DNA of 42,167 bases from contig JAHHQK010000016.1 of the NCBI GenBank assembly GCA_020026435.1, forward strand, positions 1-42,167. Reading direction: 5' to 3'. The position numbers and the translations under genes were made by a program. The stretch is from Alistipes sp. Lineage in GTDB: Bacteria; Bacteroidota; Bacteroidia; Bacteroidales; Rikenellaceae. Each line of letters begins with the position of its first letter. Position 1 is the stretch's first letter. Shown here piece by piece: positions 31,288 to 40,017 of the stretch. The notes under the pieces were generated by a model. The model did not search any database, was not told the origin of the DNA, and worked only from the letters and a program-made list of their open reading frames with translations.

Positions 31288-32682
31288 CTATTTTTCCTCC
31301 TTGATGTTGGGTTCTTCCAGTCCGTAGCCGTGCTTCTTGTCCTCGTGCTTGAGCAGCAGACCCAGCAACAGGGCAGCCACACCGCAGCTGACGAAGATCA
31401 GCATCGGACGGGTGTAGTCATAGGGCATACCCTCGGCGCGACCCTCGTTGAAGTATTTGAGGGCGTATCCGAAGATCATCGGGAAGAGGCACAGACCGAT
31501 GTTCTGAATCCAGAAGATCAGCGAGTAGGCCGAACCCAGGTAGCGGTTCTCCACGATCTTGGGTACCGAAGGCCACAGGGCGGCGGGAACCAGCGAGAAG
31601 GAGATACCCAGGATCACGATCGAACCGTAGGCGATCACGATGTTGGGGTAGGCGGGCAGTACCAGCGCGAAGATCAGGTGACAGATGGTCATCAGGATGG
31701 CACCGAAAATCAGCATTGTTGCACCCTTGCCCTTGTGGTCGAGGAATCCGCCCAGGAAGGGAGTGATGGCGGCGGCACCCATCGGGAACCAGCGGAAGAT
31801 GTTGGCGGCCGTGTCGTTCGTCACACCGAGGTTGCTTTCGAGCATCTGGGTGGCAAAACGCTGGAAGGGAAAGATGGCCGAGTAGTAGAGTACACAGAGC
31901 AGGGCTACGATCCAGAAGACCTTGCTGCTGAAGATCTTGCCGATGTCGCTGACCTTGAACTCATCCTCGGGGTTACCCTCGCCGTTGTCCTTTACGCCGA
32001 GCTGCTTGTCCAGCTTGCGGTCCATGAACGTGAAGACCGTGAAGGTCAGAAGACCGATCAGCAACAGCACCGTGCAGAAAGCCACGGGGCGCACGACGCT
32101 CTGGGGTGCCATGTTGGCCAGCACGGGCGAGATGGAGAATACGGCGAACACACCCACACGGGCGATCGCCATCTCCAGACCCATGGCCAGCGCCATTTCC
32201 TTGCCGGCAAACCACTTGGCAATGGCTTTCGAGACGGTGATACCCGCCATCTCGCAACCGCAGCCGAAGGTCATGAAACCCAGCGAGGCCAACTTGGCCG
32301 ACGCGGGCATCGACACCCACCACGAATTGAGCCAGGCCTCGAGACCCGTGCCCATGAAGGCCTCGCTCACGGCGTAGTACTTGATGCAGGCACCGATTAG
32401 CATGAGCGATGCCGACAGCTCTCCCGTGAATCTCACACCCATCTTGTCGAGGATGATACCGGCCAGGATCAGGAATCCGAAGACGTTGAGGATGAACTCC
32501 GAACTGCCGTACATACCGAACACATCGGGAGTCCAGCCTCTCTGCTGCTCGATCAGACTTTGCAGAGGCGACATCATATCGACAAACATATAGCCGAAGA
32601 ACATCGTCAATGCAATGAGAATTAACGCCGTCCATCTTGCCAGGGCGGAATCGTTAAGTTTGCGTTGGATAGTTTCTACCAT
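31288..32682 (-). CDS. MFS transporter
   Basis: A 464-residue major-facilitator protein with about 12 hydrophobic segments: the first near residues 18-40 (LILIALTMFFGYMFVDMM), a central charged cytoplasmic loop around 225-250 (KLDKQLGVKDNGEGNPEDE), and six more in the C-terminal half. An LDKMGVRF segment lies near residues 78-85, where the MFS loop 2-3 signature is expected. The last 20 residues are a charged cytoplasmic tail. The general family is clear; the substrate is not. Bacterial relatives are annotated as nitrate/nitrite-type or MFSD1-like carriers, and I cannot choose. It begins 31 bases after the TPR gene and is closed by a terminator, so it is probably the last gene of the era-TPR-MFS unit. 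Confidence 0.88.
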   Translation of the reverse strand: MVETIQRKLNDSALARWTALILIALTMFFGYMFVDMMSPLQSLIEQQRGWTPDVFGMYGSSEFILNVFGFLILAGIILDKMGVRFTGELSASLMLIGACIKYYAVSEAFMGTGLEAWLNSWWVSMPASAKLASLGFMTFGCGCEMAGITVSKAIAKWFAGKEMALAMGLEMAIARVGVFAVFSISPVLANMAPQSVVRPVAFCTVLLLIGLLTFTVFTFMDRKLDKQLGVKDNGEGNPEDEFKVSDIGKIFSSKVFWIVALLCVLYYSAIFPFQRFATQMLESNLGVTNDTAANIFRWFPMGAAAITPFLGGFLDHKGKGATMLIFGAILMTICHLIFALVLPAYPNIVIAYGSIVILGISFSLVPAALWPSVPKIVENRYLGSAYSLIFWIQNIGLCLFPMIFGYALKYFNEGRAEGMPYDYTRPMLIFVSCGVAALLLGLLLKHEDKKHGYGLEEPNIKEEK

Positions 32683-32713
32683 AATTTAAATTTTTGATTG
32701 TTTGTATTTCTTG

Positions 32714-34717
32714 TTATTGTTCGTCCTTGCGGGTGTGGACCTTCAGCAGGTCGTAGGCCTCGGTGATGCCCAGTTCGCCTGCCTTCGACAAATCGAGGCA
32801 TCCCTTGCGAGTGTCCTTCATGAAAATCTGGACCACACCACGGTTGTAGTACGCCTCGCCGAACGAAGGGTTCAGTTCGATGGCCCGCGTGTAGTCCTCA
32901 AAGGCTTCGGGCAGGGCGCCCGACAGGGCGCGGAGGTTGGCGCGGTTGTAGTAGGCCTGGGCGAACGAGGGGAAGAGTTTCACGGCCTTGTTCAGGTCGG
33001 CGATCGCCTCGTCGTAGCTGTACGTGCGCTTGGTGTGGTTGTGCAGACGGTTCGCGGGGTCCGAGTCGATCGTGATCCGCTGGTAGGAATTGTCGATCGA
33101 GGAGATGAAGTCGATCATCTCGGCACGGGTCGTCGAACGGTTCAGATACAGGAACGGGTTCGAGGGATTCAGCTCGATGGCTGCCGTGTAGGTGTTTACC
33201 GAGTTGGTGAACTGCTTGATGAGCGACTGGGTGATACCCCTCTGGAAGAGCATCTCCCACGATTCGTCGCCCTCCTTCACGGCCCGCAGATACTCCTTGT
33301 CGAGCATCACGAGTGAGTCGGCCTCGATGTTGGTGACGTGGCACGACAGGCTCATGCGGCGGTTGCCGATCCTGCGTTTGAAGTCCTCGACGCGTTGCTG
33401 GTGGTAGCTCTCCACGCGGGGCAGGGTGTCGGGCTTGAGCAGCGTGAACTTGAAGAGGGGCAGCAGACGCATCTCCTCGCCGGAGGATCCTCTGTTGCCG
33501 ATGCGCTCGAATCCGCCGCCGGCCAGCTTGCTGTCGAACGAGAGCAGACGGTCGAAATGCTGCGTCGTGTCGGCGTAGATCGAGTAGGTGCTGTCGCTCA
33601 GCCGCGAACGGTATTCGGCGATCTTGCGGCGGGCCGTCTCCTCGTCACGCCTGGCACCCTTGGGGTCGTTCAGATACATCTTGATGCGTCCGCGGTAGAT
33701 GTAGGCGTTGGCGAAGTCGGGGTAAAGCTCTATGGCCGAGGTGTAGTCCTTGAGGGCCTTGTGGAGCGATCCCAGCTGGGCATGGACACCGGCGCGGTTG
33801 TAGTAGACCAGCACGTTGTTGGGCGAGTAGAGGGCCACCTTGTCGTAATCCTCCAGGGCGCGGTTGTAGTCTCCGATCTGCGTGCGGAGCATGGCTCGGT
33901 TGAAGTAGGTTAGCGAGCTGGTCGAGTCCAGACGGATCACATGGTCGAAGTCCGAGAGGGCCTTCATCGGACGGTGGGTCGACGAATAGACCAGCGCACG
34001 GTTGAAGAACGAGAGCAGGTAGTTTGAATCGCATTTGATCGCCATGTCGAAATCCTGTTCGGCCTCGACGTATCGTTTCTGCTCCATATAGAGTGCACCG
34101 CGGCGGTTGTAGCCGTTGGGGTTCTCGCGGTTGGTGCGGATGGCGCGGTCGAAATTCTGATAGGCGGCCGTCGTGTCCTTCAGATTCAGATAGCTCAGAC
34201 CGCGGCAGATGTAGGCATCGGCCACCTTGTCCTCCTGGCGGATGAACTTGTCGAAATCCGAGATCGCCTCCTTGAACTGCTGGTTCAGCAGGCGTGTCAC
34301 TCCGCGGCTGTAATACGGACCGGGGAGGTCGGGCCTCAGGTCGATCGCCTCGCGGAAGTCTTGCAGGGCGTCGTCGTAGTTACCCAGCCGCGAGCGTGTG
34401 ATGGCGCGGTAGGTGAAGGCCTGCGTGTAGACGGGGTTGAGGCGTATGGCGGTTGTGAAATCATCCTCGGCGCCGATCAGATCGTCGAGGTTGTATTTGG
34501 CGATTCCGCGCAGGAAATAGCCCTCGAAGGCCTCCTCGTCGAATCTGAGGAGGGTGTTCAGCGTGCGGATGGCCTCCTGGTAGTTGTTGTTCATCATGCA
34601 GGTGCGCCCCACCCAGAAGAAATATTCCCGGTTGTATTGGGCGTGGCTGCGTGAGACCGTGAGGAGGGCCGTCACGAGGATCAGCGTGTGAAGGAGTCTC
34701 TTTATAATGTTCCGCAT
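32714..34717 (-). CDS. Secreted tetratricopeptide-repeat protein
   Basis: A 667-residue protein with a signal peptide (cleavage near SRSHA-Q) followed by a nearly unbroken array of TPR units. At least eight are easily seen in the first 370 residues (for example GYFLRGIAKYNLDDLIGAEDDFTTAIRLNP), and about three more lie near the C terminus (AYYNRANLRALSGALPEAFEDY and AYYNRGVVQIF). The stretch at about 370-460 breaks the array and contains no recognised domain. TPR arrays bind other proteins. Export places it in the periplasm or envelope. It lies between era and an MFS transporter on the same strand, with 66 and 31 bases between the genes. Its partner is unknown. Confidence 0.9.
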   Translation of the reverse strand: MRNIIKRLLHTLILVTALLTVSRSHAQYNREYFFWVGRTCMMNNNYQEAIRTLNTLLRFDEEAFEGYFLRGIAKYNLDDLIGAEDDFTTAIRLNPVYTQAFTYRAITRSRLGNYDDALQDFREAIDLRPDLPGPYYSRGVTRLLNQQFKEAISDFDKFIRQEDKVADAYICRGLSYLNLKDTTAAYQNFDRAIRTNRENPNGYNRRGALYMEQKRYVEAEQDFDMAIKCDSNYLLSFFNRALVYSSTHRPMKALSDFDHVIRLDSTSSLTYFNRAMLRTQIGDYNRALEDYDKVALYSPNNVLVYYNRAGVHAQLGSLHKALKDYTSAIELYPDFANAYIYRGRIKMYLNDPKGARRDEETARRKIAEYRSRLSDSTYSIYADTTQHFDRLLSFDSKLAGGGFERIGNRGSSGEEMRLLPLFKFTLLKPDTLPRVESYHQQRVEDFKRRIGNRRMSLSCHVTNIEADSLVMLDKEYLRAVKEGDESWEMLFQRGITQSLIKQFTNSVNTYTAAIELNPSNPFLYLNRSTTRAEMIDFISSIDNSYQRITIDSDPANRLHNHTKRTYSYDEAIADLNKAVKLFPSFAQAYYNRANLRALSGALPEAFEDYTRAIELNPSFGEAYYNRGVVQIFMKDTRKGCLDLSKAGELGITEAYDLLKVHTRKDEQ

Positions 34718-34783
34718 CGGCTGTCGAGTAGTCTGGATTTTTGGGTTTGTTCGTTGATTTTCGGGGGTGTTGCGGGTCGAGGG

Positions 34784-35668
34784 TTACTCCATTTCGTAAC
34801 CGAATTCGCGCAACTTGCGGTCGTTGTTGCGCCAGTCGTCGCTCACCTTGACGAAGAGCTGCAGGAAGACCTTCTTGCCGAGGAATTCCTCCATGTCCTT
34901 GCGTGCGGCCATACCCACACGCTTCAGGTGTTCGCCTTTGTGACCGATGATGATGCCCTTCTGCGAATCGCGCGAGACGTAGATCGTGGCGGCGATGCGG
35001 TCGATCGAGGGTTCTTCCTTGTAGGAGTCGATCTCGATCTGGCAGCAGTAGGGGATCTCCTTTTCGTAGAACTTGAGGATCTTCTCGCGGATGATCTCCG
35101 AGGCGAAGAACCTCAGGGTCTTGTCCGTGAGGGTGTCTTTGGGATAGAAGGCCGGGCCTTCGGGCAGTTGGTCGAGGATCATGCGGAAGAGACCCTCCAT
35201 GTTGAACTTCTCCTTGGCCGACGTGGGGACGATCCGGGCCTCGGGCAGTTGCTCGTGCCATTTGTCGACGAGCAGTTCGAGGGCCTCGGGCGACGAGAGG
35301 TCGATTTTGTTGATCACGACAATGGTGGGGATTCCGCTGCGGCGGATTTCGTCGACGATCTTGGCCGAGCGGTCGCTCTGCTCCACGGTGTCGGTCACAT
35401 AGAGGATGATGTCGGCATCCGACACGGCACCCTCGACGAATTTCATCATCGACTCCTGCAACTTGTATCCGGGTTTCAGGATTCCGGGCGTATCGGAGTA
35501 GACGATCTGGTAGTCCTCGCCGGAGACGATACCCATGATTCTGTGGCGTGTCGTCTGGGCCTTGGAGGTGATGATCGACAGTTTCTCGCCGACCAATGCG
35601 TTCATAAGGGTCGATTTTCCTACATTAGGATTACCGATGATATTTACAAATCCCGATTTGTGGTTCAT
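34784..35668 (-). CDS. era: GTPase Era
   Basis: A 294-residue GTPase that binds 16S rRNA and acts in 30S subunit maturation. The start at 35668 is chosen because it gives the normal Era N terminus and follows a TAnnTTTG box; longer in-frame extensions lie in the spacer. Motifs are G1 GNPNVGKST (residues 12-20), G3 DTPG, and G4 NKID, with SAKE as the G5 region. The C-terminal KH domain has GIIIGHKGEHLKRVG. The protein is complete. It is the first gene of a minus-strand unit with the TPR and MFS genes. A strong shadow frame on the opposite strand covers it but has no domain content. Confidence 0.96.
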   Translation of the reverse strand: MNHKSGFVNIIGNPNVGKSTLMNALVGEKLSIITSKAQTTRHRIMGIVSGEDYQIVYSDTPGILKPGYKLQESMMKFVEGAVSDADIILYVTDTVEQSDRSAKIVDEIRRSGIPTIVVINKIDLSSPEALELLVDKWHEQLPEARIVPTSAKEKFNMEGLFRMILDQLPEGPAFYPKDTLTDKTLRFFASEIIREKILKFYEKEIPYCCQIEIDSYKEEPSIDRIAATIYVSRDSQKGIIIGHKGEHLKRVGMAARKDMEEFLGKKVFLQLFVKVSDDWRNNDRKLREFGYEME

Positions 35669-35689
35669 ACAGTCAAAAAAATTAATGCT

Positions 35690-35697
35690 CAAAGATA
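35690..35697 (-). promoter_or_regulatory. Probable -7 box for era
   Basis: The minus strand reads TATCTTTG, an exact TAnnTTTG match, 21 bases before the era ATG. No clear -33 TTG was found. Confidence 0.55.
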
Positions 35698-36113
35698 GGA
35701 ATTTATTCCCGTTTTTCCTACATTCTCTAAATCCTAAACGCAAAAACCTTGTGTATATTGTCGCTTTTCCGGCAGTCGGATTCCTGCGTCGGGTTGTGGG
35801 GCAGGCCGGGTTCTTCCGTCGGATCTTAAGGAGAATTTTTGGGGAGAAAGGGTTTCTGTGGAGAAATTTCAGTGGAAAGGGTTTCGGGAGGAGGAGCTGG
35901 TGGAATGGCCGGTTGGCCCGATACGCTGTTTGGGGGTGTCGATCACACGGCCGCATCGTTTTCCTGTCACGGCCCTTCTTGCCGGAGGCGTTTCCGCTCT
36001 TGGGGGCACCTTATCATTCGGGCCGGGGGATACCTCGTCCTTCGTGCCGACCGTCTGCTGCGGTAAAACACATGTCTGCAAAAAAGAAGGGGGGGCTCAA
36101 AGGTAAATATACA
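35698..36113. other. Non-coding spacer without a recognised gene
   Basis: About 420 bases upstream of era, up to repeat copy D. Open frames on both strands are compositional; none shows a domain, signal peptide or plausible start. No other structure stands out. Confidence 0.5.
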
Positions 36114-36184
36114 GAATCACCTCCGTCACAGATAACTGCGGCAGAGGTGATTCTCTTGGGAAAGAGGATTTTGACACATCCTCT
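36114..36184. repeat. Dispersed intergenic hairpin element, copy D
   Basis: Perfect 10-base outer arms (36114-36123 and 36144-36153) enclose the same tip as copy A (ACAGATAACTG). The tail has CTTGGGAAAGAGG, and a second stem (36163-36169 and 36178-36184) contains TTTGACAC. Unlike the other copies it is between two genes on the same strand (minus), after the lipoprotein gene and before era. Confidence 0.7.
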
Positions 36185-36222
36185 CTGTTTTCAGTGGATG
36201 CGGGACCGAAGCCCCCCCCGTG

Positions 36223-37374
36223 CTATTCGTTGATGCGCAGAGCCGAGTAAGAGGCTGTTTCCTGCTGCTTCATCTCGGTGATCGTCAGGGCGAAACCGCG
36301 GTCGTCGATCTGGGGCGATATGACCCAGCCGGCCTCCGTGCGGAAGATCACGATCACGAAATCAAACGAGTTCAGATCGGTCTCCTTCACATATTTCACG
36401 GTCTCCTCAAGGCTCTTGAACTCGGTGGGCTGCTCGTCTTTGCTGATGGGGAATGCCATGGCGGTCTCGAACTTGCCATATTTCTCGGCTACCTTGTCGC
36501 TCTCCATTTCGGAGATCCAGTAAGCCTTGAACTCCGTGGTGTCCTTCATCTGATAGGTGGCCTCCACACGCGAGATGGGGTCGTGACCCACGCACTGCAG
36601 CGTGATGTTCATTTCCTTGCCGTTGGCGTCGCAGCCTCTCAATATGCTGATCGGCATGGGCGGCATCGAAGGAATCACACCCGACGACTTGATCGAGTAG
36701 TAGTAGTCGTTGATGAAGTTGGTCATATCCATGCCGAAGAAAGAGGGATACCACTTCCACTCATCGGGGAATACCGTGGGGCGGATCATCAGGTTGGCCT
36801 GGCCGCGGTTCACCTCGACAACCAGGACGTAAGTCTGGTAGGTGTAGCCGAATTTGTAGAAACCGTTCTCCATATCGGGCGAAGCCAGCTGAGCCATGGC
36901 CTCTTCCATATCTTTATATACGGTACTTTTGTCCACCTCTCCGGTCGGTTTGTAGTTACCGACTACGGCCGATTTGAACTCATAGTCGGCGTTTTCGTCG
37001 ACCAGTTTTTTCAGATCTTTGAAGAATACCACCTGATCCTCGGCCTCCGGCTGGCTTACGCATAACGACAGGATGCTGTGGGTGAAGGTCTCCGTCTGGA
37101 GGGTCATTTGCTCGTTGTTCATCTCGACCTTGTACCAGTTGGTCTCCAGGCCAAGCTCTGTCGTGGGCTCTTTGATTTTCCAGTTCTCCAGGCTTTGGAG
37201 CAACTCGGCGGGGGCCTTGCTCATGCTCTCAGTCAGGAGGTCCACCGTTATCGTGGGCTGGGGCTGGGGGTCGGGATTGGGAGTGGTTCCGCCGGCCTGT
37301 GGCTCGTCGTCATTGCAACCGGCCATGGAGGCTACCAGGCAGAAAGCCATCAGAAGATGAAGTACTTTTTTCAT
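36223..37374 (-). CDS. Lipoprotein of unknown function
   Basis: A 383-residue lipoprotein. Start 37374 opens directly into a signal peptide with lipobox SMAG-C (Cys20) followed by NDDEPQ, an acidic surface-type start; a longer frame upstream is unlikely. After a Pro-rich linker of about 20 residues (about 28-42) the rest is a mixed alpha/beta region with two similar-looking halves, ending in segments such as DLNSFDFVIVIFRTEAGWVISP. I do not recognise the family with confidence; it resembles the DUF-type lipoproteins common in Alistipes and Bacteroides. It has its own likely promoter and is followed by a copy of the hairpin element, so it appears to be a single gene. Confidence 0.8.
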   Translation of the reverse strand: MKKVLHLLMAFCLVASMAGCNDDEPQAGGTTPNPDPQPQPTITVDLLTESMSKAPAELLQSLENWKIKEPTTELGLETNWYKVEMNNEQMTLQTETFTHSILSLCVSQPEAEDQVVFFKDLKKLVDENADYEFKSAVVGNYKPTGEVDKSTVYKDMEEAMAQLASPDMENGFYKFGYTYQTYVLVVEVNRGQANLMIRPTVFPDEWKWYPSFFGMDMTNFINDYYYSIKSSGVIPSMPPMPISILRGCDANGKEMNITLQCVGHDPISRVEATYQMKDTTEFKAYWISEMESDKVAEKYGKFETAMAFPISKDEQPTEFKSLEETVKYVKETDLNSFDFVIVIFRTEAGWVISPQIDDRGFALTITEMKQQETASYSALRINE

Positions 37375-37471
37375 GTTTTTTATTTTTTTTGAGTTGAGGT
37401 TCTTGAAGTTACCTGCAAAAGGAGCTGAAAAAAACATGGCTCCAAAACGGGAAACGTTGTTTTTACCTCAA

Positions 37472-37479
37472 CAAAGTTA
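37472..37479 (-). promoter_or_regulatory. Possible -7 box for the lipoprotein gene
   Basis: The minus strand reads TAACTTTG, an exact TAnnTTTG match, about 97 bases before the ATG at 37374. No -33 TTG was found. Confidence 0.4.
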
Positions 37480-37520
37480 TGAAAAAAATTGAAAAATTAA
37501 AGTCCGCGATCCGTTTTTTT

Positions 37521-37558
37521 AAGGGGGGATCTTGAAAAAATTTTCAAGATCCCCCCTT
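37521..37558. repeat. Perfect 18-base inverted repeat after ffh
   Basis: Arms 37521-37538 and 37541-37558 are exactly complementary with a 2-base centre. It lies 35 bases beyond the ffh stop, but on the ffh strand it is followed by A rather than T residues, so it is not a standard intrinsic terminator. Confidence 0.75.
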
Positions 37559-37593
37559 CGAGTGCTTTATTTGTAAAATCTGTTTCCGTGCTT

Positions 37594-38931
37594 TTATCTG
37601 CGTTTGTGGCGCATCATTCCGGCCATTTTGCCCATGTTCATGCCGCCACCGGCCACGGCCTTCATCATCTTGCGCGTCTCCTCGAACTGCTTCATGAGTC
37701 GGTTGACGTCGGCCATCGTCGTACCCGAACCCTTGGCTATGCGTTCGCGGCGTTTGGCGTTGATGATCTCGGGATGCTGACGCTCGGCGGGGGTCATCGA
37801 CTGGATGATGGCTTCGGTCTGCTTGAAGGCGTCGTCGGGGATATCGACATTCTTGAGCATCTTGCCTACACCCGGCAACATCGACGCCAGATCCTTCAGG
37901 TTACCCATCTTCTTGATCTGCTGGATCTGATTCATGAAGTCCTCGAAGTTGAACTGATCCTTGACCAGCTTTTTCTTCAGCTTGCGGGCCTCCTCCTCGT
38001 CGAACTGCTCCTGGGCGCGCTCCACCAGCGACACGACGTCACCCATACCCAGGATTCGGTCGGCCATACGCTCGGGGTGGAATACCTGCAAGGCGTCCAT
38101 TTTCTCGCCGCTGGAGATAAATTTGAGCGGTTTGTCGACCACCGAGCGGATCGAGATGGCGGCACCGCCACGGGTGTCACCGTCGAGTTTGGTGAGGACC
38201 ACGCCGTCGAAGTCGAGGCGTTCGTTGAACTCTCGGGCGGTGTTTACGGCATCCTGACCGGTCATCGAATCGACCACGAAGAGGGTCTCCGAGGGGTTCA
38301 CGGCGGCCTTGATGGCGGTGATCTCCTGCATCATCTCCTCGTCGACGGCCAGACGACCCGCCGTATCGACGATCACGACGTTGTAGGACTTCTCGCGGGC
38401 GTAGCGGATGGCGTTTTGGGCGATCTGCACGGGGTTTTTGTTGCCCTCCTCGGTGTAGACCTCCACACCGATCTGCTCGCCGAGGACCTTCAGCTGGTCG
38501 ATGGCGGCGGGACGGTAGACGTCACCGGCCACGAGCAGCACCTGGCGGCCCTTCTTGGATTTGAGCATCGAGGCCAACTTACCCGAGAAGGTCGTTTTAC
38601 CCGAACCCTGCAAACCTGCGATGAGGATCACGGCGGGGGTTCCCTCCAGTCGGATGTCGGTGGCCGTGCCGCCCATCAGCAGGGCCAGCTCGTCGCGTAC
38701 GATCTTGGTCATCATCTGACCAGGCTTGACGGCCGTAAGCACGTCCTGGCCCAATGCCTTCTTCTTCACCTGGTCGGTGAACGACTTGGCTACCTTATAG
38801 TTAACGTCGGCATCGATCAGCGCGCGGCGGATCTCCTTCAGGGTCTCGGCAACATTGATCTCGGTGATGCGACCCTCGCCTTTGAGGATCTTAAACGACC
38901 GTTCGAGTTTATCGGTTAAGTTTTCAAACAT
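37594..38931 (-). CDS. ffh: Signal recognition particle protein Ffh
   Basis: A 445-residue SRP54-type GTPase that binds signal peptides of nascent membrane and exported proteins with the 4.5S RNA and docks to FtsY. The N domain is residues about 1-85. The G domain shows the P-loop GLQGSGKTT (106-114), VAGDVYRPAA (I-box region), DTAGRL and TKLDGD. The methionine-rich M domain (about 300-445) ends in GGGMNMGKMAGMMRHKRR. The protein is complete and of normal length. It has its own TAnnTTTG box just upstream. No 4.5S RNA gene was found in the window. Confidence 0.97.
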   Translation of the reverse strand: MFENLTDKLERSFKILKGEGRITEINVAETLKEIRRALIDADVNYKVAKSFTDQVKKKALGQDVLTAVKPGQMMTKIVRDELALLMGGTATDIRLEGTPAVILIAGLQGSGKTTFSGKLASMLKSKKGRQVLLVAGDVYRPAAIDQLKVLGEQIGVEVYTEEGNKNPVQIAQNAIRYAREKSYNVVIVDTAGRLAVDEEMMQEITAIKAAVNPSETLFVVDSMTGQDAVNTAREFNERLDFDGVVLTKLDGDTRGGAAISIRSVVDKPLKFISSGEKMDALQVFHPERMADRILGMGDVVSLVERAQEQFDEEEARKLKKKLVKDQFNFEDFMNQIQQIKKMGNLKDLASMLPGVGKMLKNVDIPDDAFKQTEAIIQSMTPAERQHPEIINAKRRERIAKGSGTTMADVNRLMKQFEETRKMMKAVAGGGMNMGKMAGMMRHKRR

Positions 38932-38953
38932 ATTTCTGTGCGGTTTTTGCCTA

Positions 38954-38961
38954 CAAAGATA
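38954..38961 (-). promoter_or_regulatory. Probable -7 box for ffh
   Basis: The minus strand reads TATCTTTG 22 bases before the ffh ATG. No -33 TTG is evident at the usual spacing. Confidence 0.55.
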
Positions 38962-39290
38962 GCGATTTACTCTTAAAATTTAAAGTCTGAAGGCCTTAAT
39001 TTTTACCCCACGGGGGAATGAAGCCCCGAAAACCGTCTTTGGGCGCGGCTTTTCGGGCGGCGGATGACGCGGCTCGATGGTTGCCGCCGTCGGTTTTTTT
39101 GAAGGGCGCGCGACTCGGGCGGTGCGGTTTCAAGGGCTGGAGGAATGGTTCCCAAGGGCGGTCGGATACCCTGGAGAGAGAAATGCCTGGTGAGGATTCC
39201 GGAGTGTCCGATTCTCGACGACGGCCGCGGCCGATTCCCTCGGGGCGGGGTTTGGGGCGATCGGGTGCGATACCCCTGGGATTACAGGGA
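38962..39290. other. Non-coding spacer without a recognised gene
   Basis: About 330 bases between ffh and the end of the DUF4294 gene. Frames here are short and without domain content. No strong terminator was seen for the DUF4294 gene. Confidence 0.5.
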
Positions 39291-39881
39291 TCAGAGCAGT
39301 CCGGCCTCGTAGTAGATGACGATCTGTTCGATGAGCCGGTCTTCGCCCTCCTTGTCGTATTCCGACTTGAGGTTCTGCCCGAAGATGCGCGATATGCCCT
39401 GCCAGAATCCCGCCACGAATCCGCCGCGGAACTCCTTTAGCACCTCGTAGGCCGTGTATTCCGTCTCGCGGTCGATGAGCTTGAGCAACACCCGCCCCTG
39501 GGTGCGGGTCATGTGGCGGACGACGGGCGTGTATTCGTCCTTGATCTGATGGTAAATCCCGCGGATGTATTGCCGCTGCTCCTTGCGGGTCTTGAGCCGG
39601 CACAGCTCCTCCTCCATGTTGGCCATCTTCTCGCGGGCGGCCTTCGCTACGGGGTAGACCTTCTTCACGGCATGGACCAGCCGCTGGTAACGCCTCAGAT
39701 CGACCGGGCGGCTGAAGACATAGACCGGAAGGATATGCACCAGGGCGATCGAATCGCCCTGATCCACGGTCCACTCCTGGTGCCAGAATCCGCGTCCGCC
39801 CTGCGCGCGGCATTCGGGCAGGACGAAGAGCAGGAGGGCGGCGGTGAGCAGCAGGCGTGTTATGGTCTTTCGGGGGATCAT
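39291..39881 (-). CDS. DUF4294 family secreted protein
   Basis: A 196-residue protein with a signal peptide (RLLLTAALLLFVLPECRA-Q). The mature part resembles DUF4294: GDSIALVHILPVYVFSRPVDLRRYQRLVHAVKKVYPVAKAAREK, then TRTQGRVLLKLIDRETEYTAYEVLKEFRGG near the C terminus. The start at 39881 is chosen over a Met at 39908 because a near-ideal promoter (TTG at 39913, TAATTTTG at 39887) overlaps the longer N terminus. With that promoter the mRNA would begin at or next to the ATG, so it may be leaderless. The family is widespread in Bacteroidetes and has no established function. It stands alone and divergent from the thioesterase gene. Confidence 0.85.
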   Translation of the reverse strand: MIPRKTITRLLLTAALLLFVLPECRAQGGRGFWHQEWTVDQGDSIALVHILPVYVFSRPVDLRRYQRLVHAVKKVYPVAKAAREKMANMEEELCRLKTRKEQRQYIRGIYHQIKDEYTPVVRHMTRTQGRVLLKLIDRETEYTAYEVLKEFRGGFVAGFWQGISRIFGQNLKSEYDKEGEDRLIEQIVIYYEAGLL

Positions 39882-39886
39882 GTCCG

Positions 39887-39915
39887 CAAAATTACCGTTT
39901 TTCTCCATAAATCAA
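39887..39915 (-). promoter_or_regulatory. Promoter of the DUF4294 gene
   Basis: On the minus strand TTG (39913-39915), 18 bases and TAATTTTG (39887-39894) match the consensus. The -7 box ends 5 bases before the ATG at 39881, so initiation falls at or beside the start codon. Confidence 0.65.
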
Positions 39916-39989
39916 AGACTTGGGACGATATTTTCTTCGGCGGCCTCCTTTTTTCGGGACGCAAGGTGAGGAATTCTGCGTGAAAACAT

Positions 39990-39997
39990 TATCTTTG
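39990..39997 (+). promoter_or_regulatory. Probable -7 box for the thioesterase gene
   Basis: TATCTTTG is an exact TAnnTTTG match 20 bases before the start codon at 40018. Confidence 0.55.
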
Positions 39998-40017
39998 CTA
40001 CCCGTAAAACAAACTGA

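Noticed and set aside
35669..35956. In-frame upstream extension of era
   Set aside because: It has no homology-like features and lies across the era promoter box; the normal Era N terminus begins at 35668.
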